IMG/VR virus record: IMGVR_UViG_3300027821_000008
Location: 1 to 60,898 of that record
DNA length: 60,898 nucleotides
Reading direction: 5' to 3' (one strand)
From: a virus
The notes beneath the pieces were generated by a model. It did no database searches and was not told where the DNA came from. It worked only from the letters and a program-made list of their open reading frames with translations. Both the position numbers and the translations under genes were made by a program. Numbering within the stretch: the first letter of the stretch is position 1; each line of letters begins with the position of its first letter. This document shows positions 49,207-56,053 of the stretch, piece after piece.

Positions 49207-50801
49207 TCGCAGCAATCTATAAAATATTTGCCATCAATTTTTCGGACGCCATGCACTGGCAATATATCTCTTCCGAGTTTATCATTTAGAGCCAAACAGG
49301 CAGAAATGTATTTAATTACAACCTCTGAGAATACTTCTCCTGGCATGATAACAGGAATTCCCGGTGGGTATGGCGCGACAATTACGCACGATATTTGTCC
49401 GTGTAATTCAGCCAAAGGCACGGGGATGCTTTTGCCAGATATCAGCGCATTATGCGCCCTGCGAGGAATCATCTCTTGGTCCGGCAAAATCGTATACGCC
49501 CAATTGCAGATGTTGATTATATCATACTCTGCAAGAGTCGTGTTAATTTCTTTTGCCGCTTGTTGCATTCCGCCAACATCACGATTGTATACAGAACAAA
49601 ACTCTGACAATGAATTAATCAACATGTCAACATAAGGACGAGGCGTTCCGACGGTAATTAATGCCAAAAACGAGTATAGGCCAACCTTTTCAACGTTAAT
49701 TCCTCGAAACACAAGGTGATCGCTAACGATGGCAGCTGGAACATTTCCGCATGTTATTGTGACCTTGGTAACGTCGTGAATTTGGAGTCCCCTCTCAAAT
49801 TGCGGAAAAGACACTCTAAAAAAGAAGTCGCTATCTTTTTCTGCGAGAAAGCCAATCTTATCTCGAATCATCATGGCAACCTTCCTTGCCTCTGCCACCA
49901 GATCACGACCAGACTCTTCCATTGCCCTGGCATTCATATCACATGAGGCGATCAGCGGATAGCTTGGTGAGGTGGTCGAGTGCATAAGATATGACTGATC
50001 AAGCGAAGGCCCATTATGTTTTCTTACGCCATCCTTAACTAAAATTTGCGATGACTGAGTGAGCGCCAACGATGTTTTATGTATTGACTGCGAAGAAAAG
50101 ATGGGGCACACATTATCAACGACATCCATTGCCCTGTATCCCCTATACCATCCAGAGAAATACGTATGAGAAGACCACGCCTCATCAAAATGAATCGCGT
50201 GCATCATAGAAGATAGCTCGTCAGATATTCTTTGGCAATTATACATAATTCCGTCGTATGTTGCCTGTGTTAATACCAAGACGGTCCGCCTATCTCCGCC
50301 CCATCCGATAAGTCGCGATTTTCCGATAGCGCTACATATATTTTCTTTTGTGAGCTGACTAGAGTCGACGCCAAGAATCTCTCCATTATTCCCGCGAGAT
50401 GGAACTAGGTACACCGGGATTGCGCCAGACTCTATTATGGCGTGCATAACAGACTTGTGACAATTTCTGTCAACAATAGCAATATCACCTTCAGACAAAA
50501 CTGAAGACACGATTATTCTGTTTGACGCAGAGGTGCCACCAACAGAGAAGTATAGCTTATCTGCTCCATACACAGAAGCGGCATAACCCTCTGATTCGGC
50601 AATGCCTCCTGAGTGTGTAAGAAGCTGCCCAAGCTGATCTACGGAATTGCATGCATCGGCAAGAAATAGATTCTTTCCAAAGAAGGACAAAAAATCAGCT
50701 GAGGCCTGACTATGAGAAAGCGCATTGCCAGAGTTATGACCAGGGCAATGAAGTGATGTTGGCGATCCGTCAGCGTATTTTTTAAGCTCTTTGAAAAACA
50801 T
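49203..50801 (-). CDS. Lys/Arg/Orn-type PLP decarboxylase, 532 aa
   Basis: Fold-type I decarboxylase of the LdcI/AdiA/SpeF group: DRNCHKSVMHAI at 111-122, HFDEAW at 204-209 (Asp for the PLP ring nitrogen), SQSIHKTSLALTQS at 237-250 with the Schiff-base Lys 242, and the C-terminal APYPPGIPVIMPGE motif. The N-terminal wing domain of the enterobacterial enzymes (about 130 residues) is missing; the protein begins near the PLP domain. Product would be cadaverine, agmatine or putrescine; the substrate cannot be told by eye. It lies between HD hydrolase and terminase, overlapping both. Confidence 0.85.
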   Translation of the reverse strand: MFFKELKKYADGSPTSLHCPGHNSGNALSHSQASADFLSFFGKNLFLADACNSVDQLGQLLTHSGGIAESEGYAASVYGADKLYFSVGGTSASNRIIVSSVLSEGDIAIVDRNCHKSVMHAIIESGAIPVYLVPSRGNNGEILGVDSSQLTKENICSAIGKSRLIGWGGDRRTVLVLTQATYDGIMYNCQRISDELSSMMHAIHFDEAWSSHTYFSGWYRGYRAMDVVDNVCPIFSSQSIHKTSLALTQSSQILVKDGVRKHNGPSLDQSYLMHSTTSPSYPLIASCDMNARAMEESGRDLVAEARKVAMMIRDKIGFLAEKDSDFFFRVSFPQFERGLQIHDVTKVTITCGNVPAAIVSDHLVFRGINVEKVGLYSFLALITVGTPRPYVDMLINSLSEFCSVYNRDVGGMQQAAKEINTTLAEYDIINICNWAYTILPDQEMIPRRAHNALISGKSIPVPLAELHGQISCVIVAPYPPGIPVIMPGEVFSEVVIKYISACLALNDKLGRDILPVHGVRKIDGKYFIDCCE

Positions 50802-51358
50802 TAGATTGCTCCGGTGATTTCCTGAAACCTTTTCATGAACATGTATGCTGCCTCTCTTCTAGAAATAGGTTCTATCGTATCACGGAATGGCTCAAAATTA
50901 CCATACTTGTCAAAATATTTTTTCTGGCCCTCAGAGAGAACGTCTCGCACTTCCGTAACAAGCGCACGCATATCCGAAGTCACTATTTCGCTATGGTTTG
51001 CGGCAATGCCTATTCCATATTTTGCGAATATTGCATCAGTTACACTGCCCTCAATATCAGAATACTGAGAAAGGCGTCTTTTTAGCGGAGATGGCACATC
51101 GCAAATAAAGGCTTCTGAGGAATCATGCATTAATGCGGCAAGAGCAAATTCGCGTGGCACGTTCTGCGAAACAATAACAGAGTGCTGGGCCACGGAATAA
51201 TGCATGTAGTTTTTAACGTGACCATTAAATCTACATACGCCAGACAATCCATAGGCAATATCCTCTATTGAGAAATTGTTTGCCGATATATCGGATAGAC
51301 TAAAAAAGTCACCTGAGTGTAGACTCATTCCGTCATATGTAAGCGTTTTGTCGGTCAT
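50801..51358 (-). CDS. HD-domain phosphohydrolase (YfbR-like), 185 aa
   Basis: HD motifs: HYSVAQHSVIVSQ near 54-66 (His), ALMHDSSEAFICDVPSPLKRRL near 76-97 (HD pair) and a later Asp in TSDMRALVTEV. It resembles YfbR-type deoxynucleotidases and the phage DatZ family that remove dNMP or dATP. Overlaps the decarboxylase start by one base and ends one base after the terminase small subunit region. Probable role in nucleotide pool control. Confidence 0.8.
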   Translation of the reverse strand: MTDKTLTYDGMSLHSGDFFSLSDISANNFSIEDIAYGLSGVCRFNGHVKNYMHYSVAQHSVIVSQNVPREFALAALMHDSSEAFICDVPSPLKRRLSQYSDIEGSVTDAIFAKYGIGIAANHSEIVTSDMRALVTEVRDVLSEGQKKYFDKYGNFEPFRDTIEPISRREAAYMFMKRFQEITGAI

Positions 51359-51359
51359 T

Positions 51360-52223
51360 TTACTCTCCGCTGGGCGATGGCCCTAAAATCCTCATAAGTT
51401 CTTCGTCACTCATTTCATCAACATTGGATATTGCAATTGACTCACCAACAAGTCTCTCTTCGTTTTTATCGAACACTCCGTAGGCATTCCTTTCCAAGGA
51501 AATCATGGTTTTGAGCGTGTCTGATAATTGTCTAAACGAATTAACTCTGCTTGGAGTATCAATTACCTTTTTGAAAATCTGAGACATCTTATCTCTTGCA
51601 TCTTCTGAATTTTCTTCCATCAGCTCAGCAAGTTGTTGAAGCTCTTCTTTCATTACCGTCTGTCCTTCAAGCTCCTCCAGAAGCTGATCAGACAATGCAC
51701 GATACCTTGAAATTGTTTGTCTGTGAGACAGCTTCATTGCCGCAACCGCCCTTGCAGAAAACTCAAGCATTTCATCGTCAATCAGAATTCCGCCTGGCGT
51801 TGCCCTGGACTGATCTCTTAGCGCAATTGCCTCAGATTTTGCAGACTCCGTTTGCTCTGCCCTATCTCTTGCAGCCTGCTCCCTTTCACGTATAATCTGA
51901 TCGGCTCGTTCGTCAACTCTTTTTTTCAGGTCTCTTTTCCATCCAAGAGTCTTGGCTTTTTTGTTTATCGAAGTTTCGCTTACCCCGTGCTTTTTTGCAA
52001 TCTCTCTTACCGTAAGAGTAGCCATTCTGTAGTCTGACTCAACTGCATGCCAGAACTCTGGCCCCCTACCAACCCCTTCACGATATCCCCCGCGACCAGA
52101 TGATCCCACTTTTTTAACTATCTTTCCGCGTATGTCAGACGCATCAACCGCCTTCTTGAGGCGGTCTGTATCTGCATCATCAAATACAACGTCTGTTATG
52201 TCGTCATTATTTTTGTTTGGCAT
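51360..52223 (-). CDS. terS: terminase small subunit, 287 aa
   Basis: Helix-turn-helix region LTVREIAKKHGVSETSINKKAKTLGWKRDL near 70-100, then a long coiled coil (RADQIIREREQAARDRAEQT...) and a C-terminal part with MISLERNAYGVFDKNEE, typical of DNA-recognition subunits of terminases. Directly precedes the HD hydrolase in the operon; the large subunit is three genes on. It selects viral DNA for packaging. Confidence 0.8.
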   Translation of the reverse strand: MPNKNNDDITDVVFDDADTDRLKKAVDASDIRGKIVKKVGSSGRGGYREGVGRGPEFWHAVESDYRMATLTVREIAKKHGVSETSINKKAKTLGWKRDLKKRVDERADQIIREREQAARDRAEQTESAKSEAIALRDQSRATPGGILIDDEMLEFSARAVAAMKLSHRQTISRYRALSDQLLEELEGQTVMKEELQQLAELMEENSEDARDKMSQIFKKVIDTPSRVNSFRQLSDTLKTMISLERNAYGVFDKNEERLVGESIAISNVDEMSDEELMRILGPSPSGE

Positions 52224-52449
52224 TTATCTCACCATGAAACAGGATTTTTCCAGACTTCTCAACAAGGATTGTGCGCGGCAAATAGTCTGCGAAATAATAC
52301 GCACCGAAATCAATAATGTCGTCTAAATTAGAAAACATATGATCCTCTCTCTCGACAATGCCAATTGTATCGCCGTTGCGATCAAATGTGGTTATTGTAA
52401 CTTCCACCTCTTTGTGGCGTTGTTTAAAAAACGGGTCGAGAAATTTCAT
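52207..52449 (-). CDS. hypothetical protein, 80 aa
   Basis: Overlaps the terminase small subunit start by 17 bases. Beta-rich start (EVTITTFDRNGDTIGIVERE) followed by a helix and strand. A GGAC site precedes ATG 52449. No known family. Confidence 0.55.
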   Translation of the reverse strand: MKFLDPFFKQRHKEVEVTITTFDRNGDTIGIVEREDHMFSNLDDIIDFGAYYFADYLPRTILVEKSGKILFHGEINAKQK

Positions 52450-52467
52450 ATTGTCCTCTGGATAGAT

Positions 52468-52818
52468 TTATTGAGACTTCAGTTTCGCAATATATTCGTC
52501 GTATGTCAAGTTATTTTTTTCGGCCTCGATCTCAGTTTGCAACAAAGCAAGAATTCTCCATGCTGCTTTTGCTGTGTGCCTTAATCCGTCAGAGTCCAGC
52601 TTTCCGTGATCCATGAAGTGACGTATTGCGCTATCTGCGTGCTGAGTGCTTTTTCCCTTTGACCAATGAAGTGGCTGTCCGGGATTATGCTGATCGTTGC
52701 CTACCTGGGAAACTCTAGACACAGCCGCTAAAGCGTCAGGAAAATATGCAAGAACTCCAGTTGCAATCGGAGTCGCTTTTCTTTCTGAGTCATCGCTGGA
52801 AATTGTCAAATTAGACAT
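52468..52818 (-). CDS. dATP/dGTP diphosphohydrolase-like protein (DUF5664), 116 aa
   Basis: Matches the family pattern KATPIATGVLAYFPDALAAVSRVSQVGNDQHNPGQPLHWSKGKSTQHADSAIRHFMDHG through to DGLRHTAKAAWRILALLQTE. This group is annotated as dATP/dGTP diphosphohydrolase in phages and would adjust dNTP levels. ATG 52818 overlaps the ClpP stop by one base. Confidence 0.8.
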   Translation of the reverse strand: MSNLTISSDDSERKATPIATGVLAYFPDALAAVSRVSQVGNDQHNPGQPLHWSKGKSTQHADSAIRHFMDHGKLDSDGLRHTAKAAWRILALLQTEIEAEKNNLTYDEYIAKLKSQ

Positions 52819-53429
52819 TATTCATCCTCGCCATTGTTAATGTCTGACAGATTGTAAATAACCCTATCAAGGAATCCATATTCAACGGCCTCTTGCGGAG
52901 ATAAGAATAGGTCCCTGTCGCAGTCCTTCACTATTTGTTTGAGCGTCTTACCTGTGTTTGCAGACATAATTTCAAACAATCTCTTGTTCAGGTATTCTGT
53001 TTCCTTTAGATCAACTCTCATGTCAACAATTGTTCCACGCGTTCCACTGCTAACTTGGTGAGCCATAATCCTGCTGTTTGGCAATGAGAAGCGCTTTCCT
53101 TTGGCTCCACCTGATGCCAAGAAGCAACCCATACTCATGGCGATTCCAGAGACAACCGTTACAACGTCATTGCTGATCGCTTGCATCATGTCGTATATTG
53201 CAAGACCAGAATAAACGCTGCCACCTGGGCTATTGATAATGAGCGTGATATCCTCTTCCGGGTCTGATGCATTCAGGTACATGAGCTGCATGATAATTGC
53301 GTGCGCGCTATCGTCGTCAACGTCTCCGTTAAGAAAAACTATCCTCTCCTTAAGCATTCGAGAGTGCATGTCATAACTTTTCTCTCCGCGACCAGATTTT
53401 TCAATAACTACAGGAACGATAGTTGACAT
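52818..53429 (-). CDS. clpP: ClpP serine protease, 203 aa
   Basis: Full-length match in layout to bacterial ClpP: PVVIEKSGRGEKSYDMHSR at the N-terminus, INSPGGSVYSG near 65-75, and the triad Ser 99 (GIAMSMGCF), His 124 (NSRIMAHQ) and Asp 173 (CDRDLFLS), offset by two from mature E. coli ClpP. ATG 53429 follows AAGGA; a start at 53459 lacks a site. It probably assembles with the phage ClpA (12667-14964). Alternative role: capsid maturation, less likely because a DUF2213 protease is present. Confidence 0.9.
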   Translation of the reverse strand: MSTIVPVVIEKSGRGEKSYDMHSRMLKERIVFLNGDVDDDSAHAIIMQLMYLNASDPEEDITLIINSPGGSVYSGLAIYDMMQAISNDVVTVVSGIAMSMGCFLASGGAKGKRFSLPNSRIMAHQVSSGTRGTIVDMRVDLKETEYLNKRLFEIMSANTGKTLKQIVKDCDRDLFLSPQEAVEYGFLDRVIYNLSDINNGEDE

Positions 53430-53485
53430 GCTTATTTCCTTTTTGGTGGGCTTGTTCATTTCAAATATGCCTAGAACGCATCAGA

Positions 53486-53767
53486 TCAACGCACAGGGCG
53501 TTTAAATTGTGGGGGTAGTACCTGTACATACCCAGATAATACAAACGCCTCTATGGCCGTTTTAACGTCTTCTTCGCTGAATTGTGCAATTACCTCTGGC
53601 TTGCACCTTGACACTGGGCCAATATGGATATCAAGCATTTCGCCCCTAATTGCCGCGTGTACATCTTCAATATCTACAGAGAATTGATCGGCTATATCCC
53701 TTACAGATAGGTGAGATGTTCTGTAGAGTTCCCTGATTGAAGTGTATTTGTCAAAGAATGATGTCAT
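53486..53767 (-). CDS. small HTH-like protein, first gene of the late operon, 93 aa
   Basis: Residues about 10-45 (IRELYRTSHLSVRDIADQFSVDIEDVHAAIRGE) read as a helix-turn-helix. The rest is alpha-beta. It is the first gene downstream of the tandem late promoters and could be a small regulator. A function is not proven. Confidence 0.55.
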   Translation of the reverse strand: MTSFFDKYTSIRELYRTSHLSVRDIADQFSVDIEDVHAAIRGEMLDIHIGPVSRCKPEVIAQFSEEDVKTAIEAFVLSGYVQVLPPQFKRPVR

Positions 53768-54110
53768 GGCATGTACGTGTGGGTTTTATATATAAAAATG
53801 CGCTCTTTGCATTTTTCATTATAGTCCTTGCATTTACTTTAATATAAGCTGCTTAGCCGGCGAATGAACAAGTTCATTCAAAAGCGTAAGTTAATTTACT
53901 TTTACAAAATTTCATTAAATTGAATCATATATGAATTCATTAAAAATTACAAGTTATTTTTTTTATTATACTTATGTCTATAAAACCTTTTGTGATTCAT
54001 TCGGCCTTCGCCTCATTCATCACCAGCTTCGCTGATCGTTAAAAACATTGTGCTTTGCACTTAAAGTCAAAAACAAAACACAAACTACCTAATCAGCCAG
54101 AACCTTTATA

Positions 54111-54146
54111 TAGGGAAATAATGCCAACCTTCCCGCCCATCTTCAA
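54111..54146 (-). repeat. 36-bp leader repeat, proximal copy
   Basis: Identical over 36 bases to 54510-54545. On the minus strand it begins about seven bases after a perfect -10 box, so it is the first transcribed sequence. It can fold GGGAA...TTCCC. Possible antitermination or stability element. Confidence 0.85.
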
Positions 54147-54152
54147 ACTATA

Positions 54153-54181
54153 ATTATATCATGCGTTTATCGATTTGTCAA
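54153..54181 (-). promoter_or_regulatory. late promoter, proximal copy
   Basis: Minus strand TTGACA (54181-54176), 17 bases, TATAAT (54158-54153), followed directly by the 36-bp repeat. Reads into the packaging and structural block. Confidence 0.85.
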
Positions 54182-54209
54182 TAGATAAACACACAAAATA
54201 CAATAAATA

Positions 54210-54295
54210 TTACAATTTGTTACAATTTAATTGCATTTTACTCATTAAGATGATATCTATTCTTATTTGCCAGGGTGATTGGGTAACATGTAACC
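54210..54295. repeat. TTACAA/GTAAC repeat cluster
   Basis: TTACAATTTGTTACAATT (54210-54227) and GGTAACATGTAACC (54282-54295). The same two elements, in inverted orientation and closer together, occur at 60705-60758 near the right end. They look like protein-binding iterons between the two late promoters. Confidence 0.5.
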
Positions 54296-54509
54296 CACTT
54301 GTGATTCAGTGCAGCTTCGCAGCCCTTCATCACCGTCTTCGACGCTCGCAAGACTAATTTTGTATGACCTGATGACCTTCTCGGCCCATGTTTGCTTTAT
54401 GATGCAAATTGAATATAATTGGATTAAAGTGGAATTCACATTGATACTCGGCTGCGCCTCAATCAACCAAATTGTAAAATCCTGGAAGAGTGAACCCAAA
54501 CTTCGTTTG

Positions 54510-54545
54510 TAGGGAAATAATGCCAACCTTCCCGCCCATCTTCAA
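54510..54545 (-). repeat. 36-bp leader repeat, distal copy
   Basis: Second identical copy of the 36-bp leader, 399 bases from the first, again starting right after a perfect -10 box on the minus strand. Confidence 0.85.
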
Positions 54546-54548
54546 CAC

Positions 54549-54577
54549 ATTATATACGAAAAAAACAACTCTGTCAA
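54549..54577 (-). promoter_or_regulatory. late promoter, distal copy
   Basis: Minus strand TTGACA (54577-54572), 17 bases, TATAAT (54554-54549). The spacer differs from that of the proximal copy while boxes and leader are identical, which points to selection on these parts. Confidence 0.85.
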
Positions 54578-54647
54578 GTTTTATTTTTTAAAAGTGTGGT
54601 ATGAGCGCAACAAAACAACAAAAATACGAAATATTTTGAAGAAAGTA

Positions 54648-54675
54648 TTGACTTTGGGGAAAAGTGTGGTACAAT
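54648..54675 (+). promoter_or_regulatory. promoter of the right-hand plus-strand operon
   Basis: TTGACT (54648-54653), a 16-base spacer and TACAAT (54670-54675), 47 bases before the start at 54723. Diverges from the late promoters. Confidence 0.7.
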
Positions 54676-54722
54676 GGGTGTATGTGGCGGATACACCTGG
54701 CAATATTACGAGGAATATACAA

Positions 54723-54884
54723 ATGGACAAAAATGAGCTTATCGAAGCAATCTATGCAGAGCTTGACCATATCATTGATGCAGCTGAATGTCTGGATGGA
54801 TTCTACTCCGAATCGCGCGAATTCATACTTGATAGGTCGACAACAATAGCGCTATTGCTGCAAAGCCTCGCACACGCAGACTAA
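54723..54884 (+). CDS. hypothetical protein, 53 aa
   Basis: ATG 54723 follows a GAGG site; upstream in-frame starts lie before or within the promoter. The product (MDKNELIEAIYAELDHII... QSLAHAD) is an acidic two-helix protein. First gene of the plus-strand polymerase region. Unknown function. Confidence 0.55.
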   Translation: MDKNELIEAIYAELDHIIDAAECLDGFYSESREFILDRSTTIALLLQSLAHAD

Positions 54885-54891
54885 ATAATGC

Positions 54892-54921
54892 TTGACATGG
54901 ATTAACTGTCTGTGCTATATT
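54892..54921 (+). promoter_or_regulatory. promoter
   Basis: TTGACA (54892-54897), 18 bases, TATATT (54916-54921), 30 bases before the start at 54952. Confidence 0.7.
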
Positions 54922-54951
54922 CTCTTATCTGAATTATCTTTGGAGTATTAA

Positions 54952-55152
54952 ATGGATCACAAAGTAGAAAAGAAGTCAACCCTTGAAGTTGTTGCCATAG
55001 TACTGACCACTGCAATCCTGGCGACAATACTTGCTGCCGTTGTTGCCCCTACGCCTGCGCACGCAGTTGCTCGCGTTAAGAGTCACAGCAACCAAAACAA
55101 CAATCGCACCGAGGCCGTAACGCCGAAAAAGGCAGCCACGCCAACAAAATAA
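54952..55152 (+). CDS. small membrane or exported protein, 66 aa
   Basis: A basic start, then a hydrophobic segment at 11-32 and PAHAVA, a possible signal-peptidase site, then a polar Asn/Thr/Lys tail. A GGAG site precedes it. It could be an envelope protein acting early in infection. No family recognised. Confidence 0.55.
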   Translation: MDHKVEKKSTLEVVAIVLTTAILATILAAVVAPTPAHAVARVKSHSNQNNNRTEAVTPKKAATPTK

Positions 55153-55231
55153 TTCAATGAGATCGATTCTCATCGACAAATTCTTAACTTGGCCGGAATG
55201 TTTTCGCGGCACCAACCAAACGGAGCTTAAA

Positions 55232-55318
55232 ATGTGTAATTCACTCAAAGTATTGTTGATTGGCCTGGCACCCTTGGCCGTCTTGCTGGTTCTGTTTCAG
55301 CTGACCACATTGCTGTAA
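55232..55318 (+). CDS. tiny single-span membrane protein, 28 aa
   Basis: CGGAG precedes ATG 55232. The peptide MCNSLKVLLIGLAPLAVLLV and a short tail are almost entirely hydrophobic. The stop is ten bases before a terminator-like hairpin, consistent with a small transcription unit. Confidence 0.4.
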   Translation: MCNSLKVLLIGLAPLAVLLVLFQLTTLL

Positions 55319-55327
55319 TTGGTGAGG

Positions 55328-55357
55328 GCGGCAAGGCAGTACCGCCTAGCCGCTTTT
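55328..55357 (+). terminator. terminator-like hairpin
   Basis: A ten-pair stem with one mismatch (55328-55337 with 55344-55353, six-base loop) is followed by TTTT. It lies just before the ribosome site of the next gene, so it may act as a terminator or as an attenuator. Confidence 0.65.
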
Positions 55358-55371
55358 ACTGGAGAAAAAAC

Positions 55372-55683
55372 ATGGACGCAATAAATAACGGTAAGCAGAT
55401 GGATGAGGCATATAGGCTTTATGCCGGCTCGCTGCATACCAAATTGGATTCTCTGGTTGACTTCAGAGAAAAAAATCCGAACTATGATCTGTTTGATGCG
55501 CACGACTTCTCGAATGTTCTTCGCACAAAGCACAGAGGGCAGCACGACATTCCGGCAATTCTTGAACGCATTTCAAAAAGCGTTAATTCGTATGGCGCAA
55601 GCCGCCCGATTACGGACTTGGAATTGCATTTCATTTATTATATTGATCTCGATCTAATCACGCTCATGGAGCTTTCAAAATGA
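55372..55683 (+). CDS. hypothetical protein, 103 aa
   Basis: GGAG site before ATG 55372. Helical, polar protein with a hydrophobic end (LHFIYYIDLDLITLMELSK). Its stop overlaps the next start by four bases (ATGA). No motif recognised. Confidence 0.6.
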   Translation: MDAINNGKQMDEAYRLYAGSLHTKLDSLVDFREKNPNYDLFDAHDFSNVLRTKHRGQHDIPAILERISKSVNSYGASRPITDLELHFIYYIDLDLITLMELSK

Positions 55684-56042
55684 CGACTAAGCAACAGTTG
55701 GTTTTTTCCGATCAATTAATCCTTGCCAAGATTACCGCTCAGGAGATTATGGTAAATCGGCTAATTGCGATGCTTGAGCTTTTGCCGGATGTAATGACAG
55801 GCCCCGATAGACGCTTCCGTCGATCCCTTGCAACAGAGGCGATTGACTATCTGGAAATCGTTGCCATGTCAAATCCAGGGTCGTATGCAAGCGAAAGATT
55901 CCTCGGTCTTGCTGCATGCGTAATTCTTGATTATTCATTTCAGACTGAGCACTCTAGCGAAGCTGAGATAGAAGTTGTTAGGCAGATCATCAATGGAATC
56001 AAAACAACAATCAACATTCCTCACGTATCCGGGGTTGAGTAA
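55680..56042 (+). CDS. hypothetical helical protein, 120 aa
   Basis: Coupled by ATGA overlap to the preceding gene and 11 bases before the polymerase gene. Predominantly helical (LAKITAQEIMVNRLIAMLELLPDVM...). It may accompany the polymerase. The family is not known to me. Confidence 0.6.
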   Translation: MTTKQQLVFSDQLILAKITAQEIMVNRLIAMLELLPDVMTGPDRRFRRSLATEAIDYLEIVAMSNPGSYASERFLGLAACVILDYSFQTEHSSEAEIEVVRQIINGIKTTINIPHVSGVE

Positions 56043-56053
56043 CAGGGGGCAAA

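Larger units (their letters stand above)
53768..54592. other. divergent non-coding control region
   Basis: An 825-base AT-rich gap between the minus-strand late operon and the plus-strand polymerase operon. It holds two minus-strand promoters with identical leaders, a GTAAC/TTGTAA repeat cluster and a degenerate duplicated stretch starting GTGATTCA (53992 and 54300 areas) with CTTCG-loop hairpins. No credible gene. It probably contains the late promoters and could hold a replication origin. Confidence 0.6.

Noticed and set aside
49203-50801. Putrescinyl-thymine DNA modification as in phage phiW-14
   Set aside because: A decarboxylase that could make putrescine exists, but I see no dUMP hydroxymethylase, hydroxymethyl-dU DNA kinase or transferase genes. 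It is kept only as a distant possibility.
50801-52818. A 2-aminoadenine (Z-genome) synthesis pathway
   Set aside because: An HD hydrolase and a dATP/dGTP diphosphohydrolase are present, but no PurZ-like adenylosuccinate synthetase and no family A polymerase of the linked type were found in the window.
52818-53429. ClpP as the capsid maturation protease
   Set aside because: It keeps the whole N-terminal region and spacing of cellular ClpP, and a DUF2213 protease-scaffold fusion is next to the capsid genes. The alternative is not excluded but is less likely.
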